NCBI GenBank assembly: GCA_963205005.1
Contig: CAUJHW010000089.1
Coordinates: 1-44,327 of the forward strand
Direction of reading: 5' to 3'
DNA length: 44,327 nucleotides
Source of the DNA: Pseudomonadota bacterium
Lineage (GTDB): Bacteria; Pseudomonadota; Alphaproteobacteria; Caulobacterales; Caulobacteraceae
A program made the translations under genes and the position numbers. Below the pieces are notes generated by a model. It saw nothing but the letters and a program-made list of their open reading frames with translations. It ran no database searches and was not told the DNA's origin. Each line of letters begins with the position of its first letter. Position 1 is the first letter of the stretch. Below, in pieces: positions 44,217 through 44,327 of the stretch.

Positions 44217-44327
44217 TCAGGCCGCCGCGTCGCCGTCCTTGATGATTTCCGTCATGGTCACGCCCAGGCGCTCGTCGACGATGACGACCTCGCCGCGGGC
44301 CACCAGGCGGTTGTTCACATAGATGTC
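44217..44327 (-). CDS. fliN: flagellar motor switch protein FliN, C-terminal end only
   Basis: The last 36 codons of a minus-strand gene enter from the right edge. They read DIYVNNRLVARGEVVIVDER, followed by LGVTMTEIIK and a short acidic tail. VNNRLVARGEVV and a closing GVTMTEII are the conserved end of FliN/FliM C-ring domains. FliN sits in the cytoplasmic C-ring and binds FliH during export and switching. The stop lies 32 bp before flbD, in the fliN-flbD-flhA order. The 5' part is outside the window. Confidence 0.92.
   Translation of the reverse strand, partial: DIYVNNRLVARGEVVIVDERLGVTMTEIIKDGDAAA

Overview
The window is chromosomal, high-GC, gene-dense alphaproteobacterial DNA. It looks like Caulobacterales (Caulobacter or, more likely, a Phenylobacterium-type relative). 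The main reasons are a CtrA orthologue with Asp51 and a terminal Ala-Ala, and a flagellar order fliN-flbD-flhA in which FlbD has a degenerate receiver. Supporting signs are clustered GANTC (CcrM-type) sites upstream of ctrA, a lysC/ubiG divergent pair, a rodZ-ispG operon, and a TonB receptor next to a TPR-sulfotransferase. No phage, IS element, CRISPR array, rRNA or tRNA was seen.

Layout. (1) 1-4560, minus strand: ispG (cut by the left edge) and rodZ, then ptsP. (2) 4711-10370, plus strand: a four-gene accessory block of cytochrome P450, membrane-tailed alpha/beta hydrolase, MFS transporter, and an unusual protein with two winged-helix repeats. It lies between ptsP and lysC, which I recall as close neighbours in related genomes. 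(3) 10367-14135: lysC (minus) divergent from ubiG and an FkbM-type methyltransferase, then a convergent GST. (4) 14212-21431: a FixLJ-like kinase/regulator pair (minus) whose upstream region carries a TTGA-N6-TCAA box, divergent from a TonB-dependent receptor followed by a TPR-sulfotransferase. (5) 21436-31507: mixed metabolic genes, namely a 73-residue protein, acyl-CoA synthetase, alpha/beta hydrolase, ChrA-type transporter, zinc alcohol dehydrogenase, DUF1330-like protein and small cytochrome c. An M28 peptidase / ArsC / methyltransferase operon closes the region. (6) 31734-36746: two tandem paralogous soluble PAS histidine kinases convergent with ctrA. (7) 37031-44327: a small membrane protein, fliI-fliJ, a DUF4282-like protein, a secreted alpha/beta hydrolase, then the tail of a fliF-type operon (fliN-flbD-flhA, minus), cut by the right edge.

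How it fits together. The right third joins the cell-cycle master regulator CtrA to flagellar export genes (fliI, fliJ, flhA) and a flagellar sigma54 activator (flbD). Its upstream region holds five GANTC sites in 73 bp and several TTAA half-sites, suggesting methylation- and CtrA-dependent control. The two kinases beside ctrA have no receiver domain of their own. The second appears to be translated through a 13-codon leader ORF that overlaps its start. Further signals outside genes include a pair of related palindromes at convergent gene ends, related by a compensatory base change, and three clear hairpin terminators.
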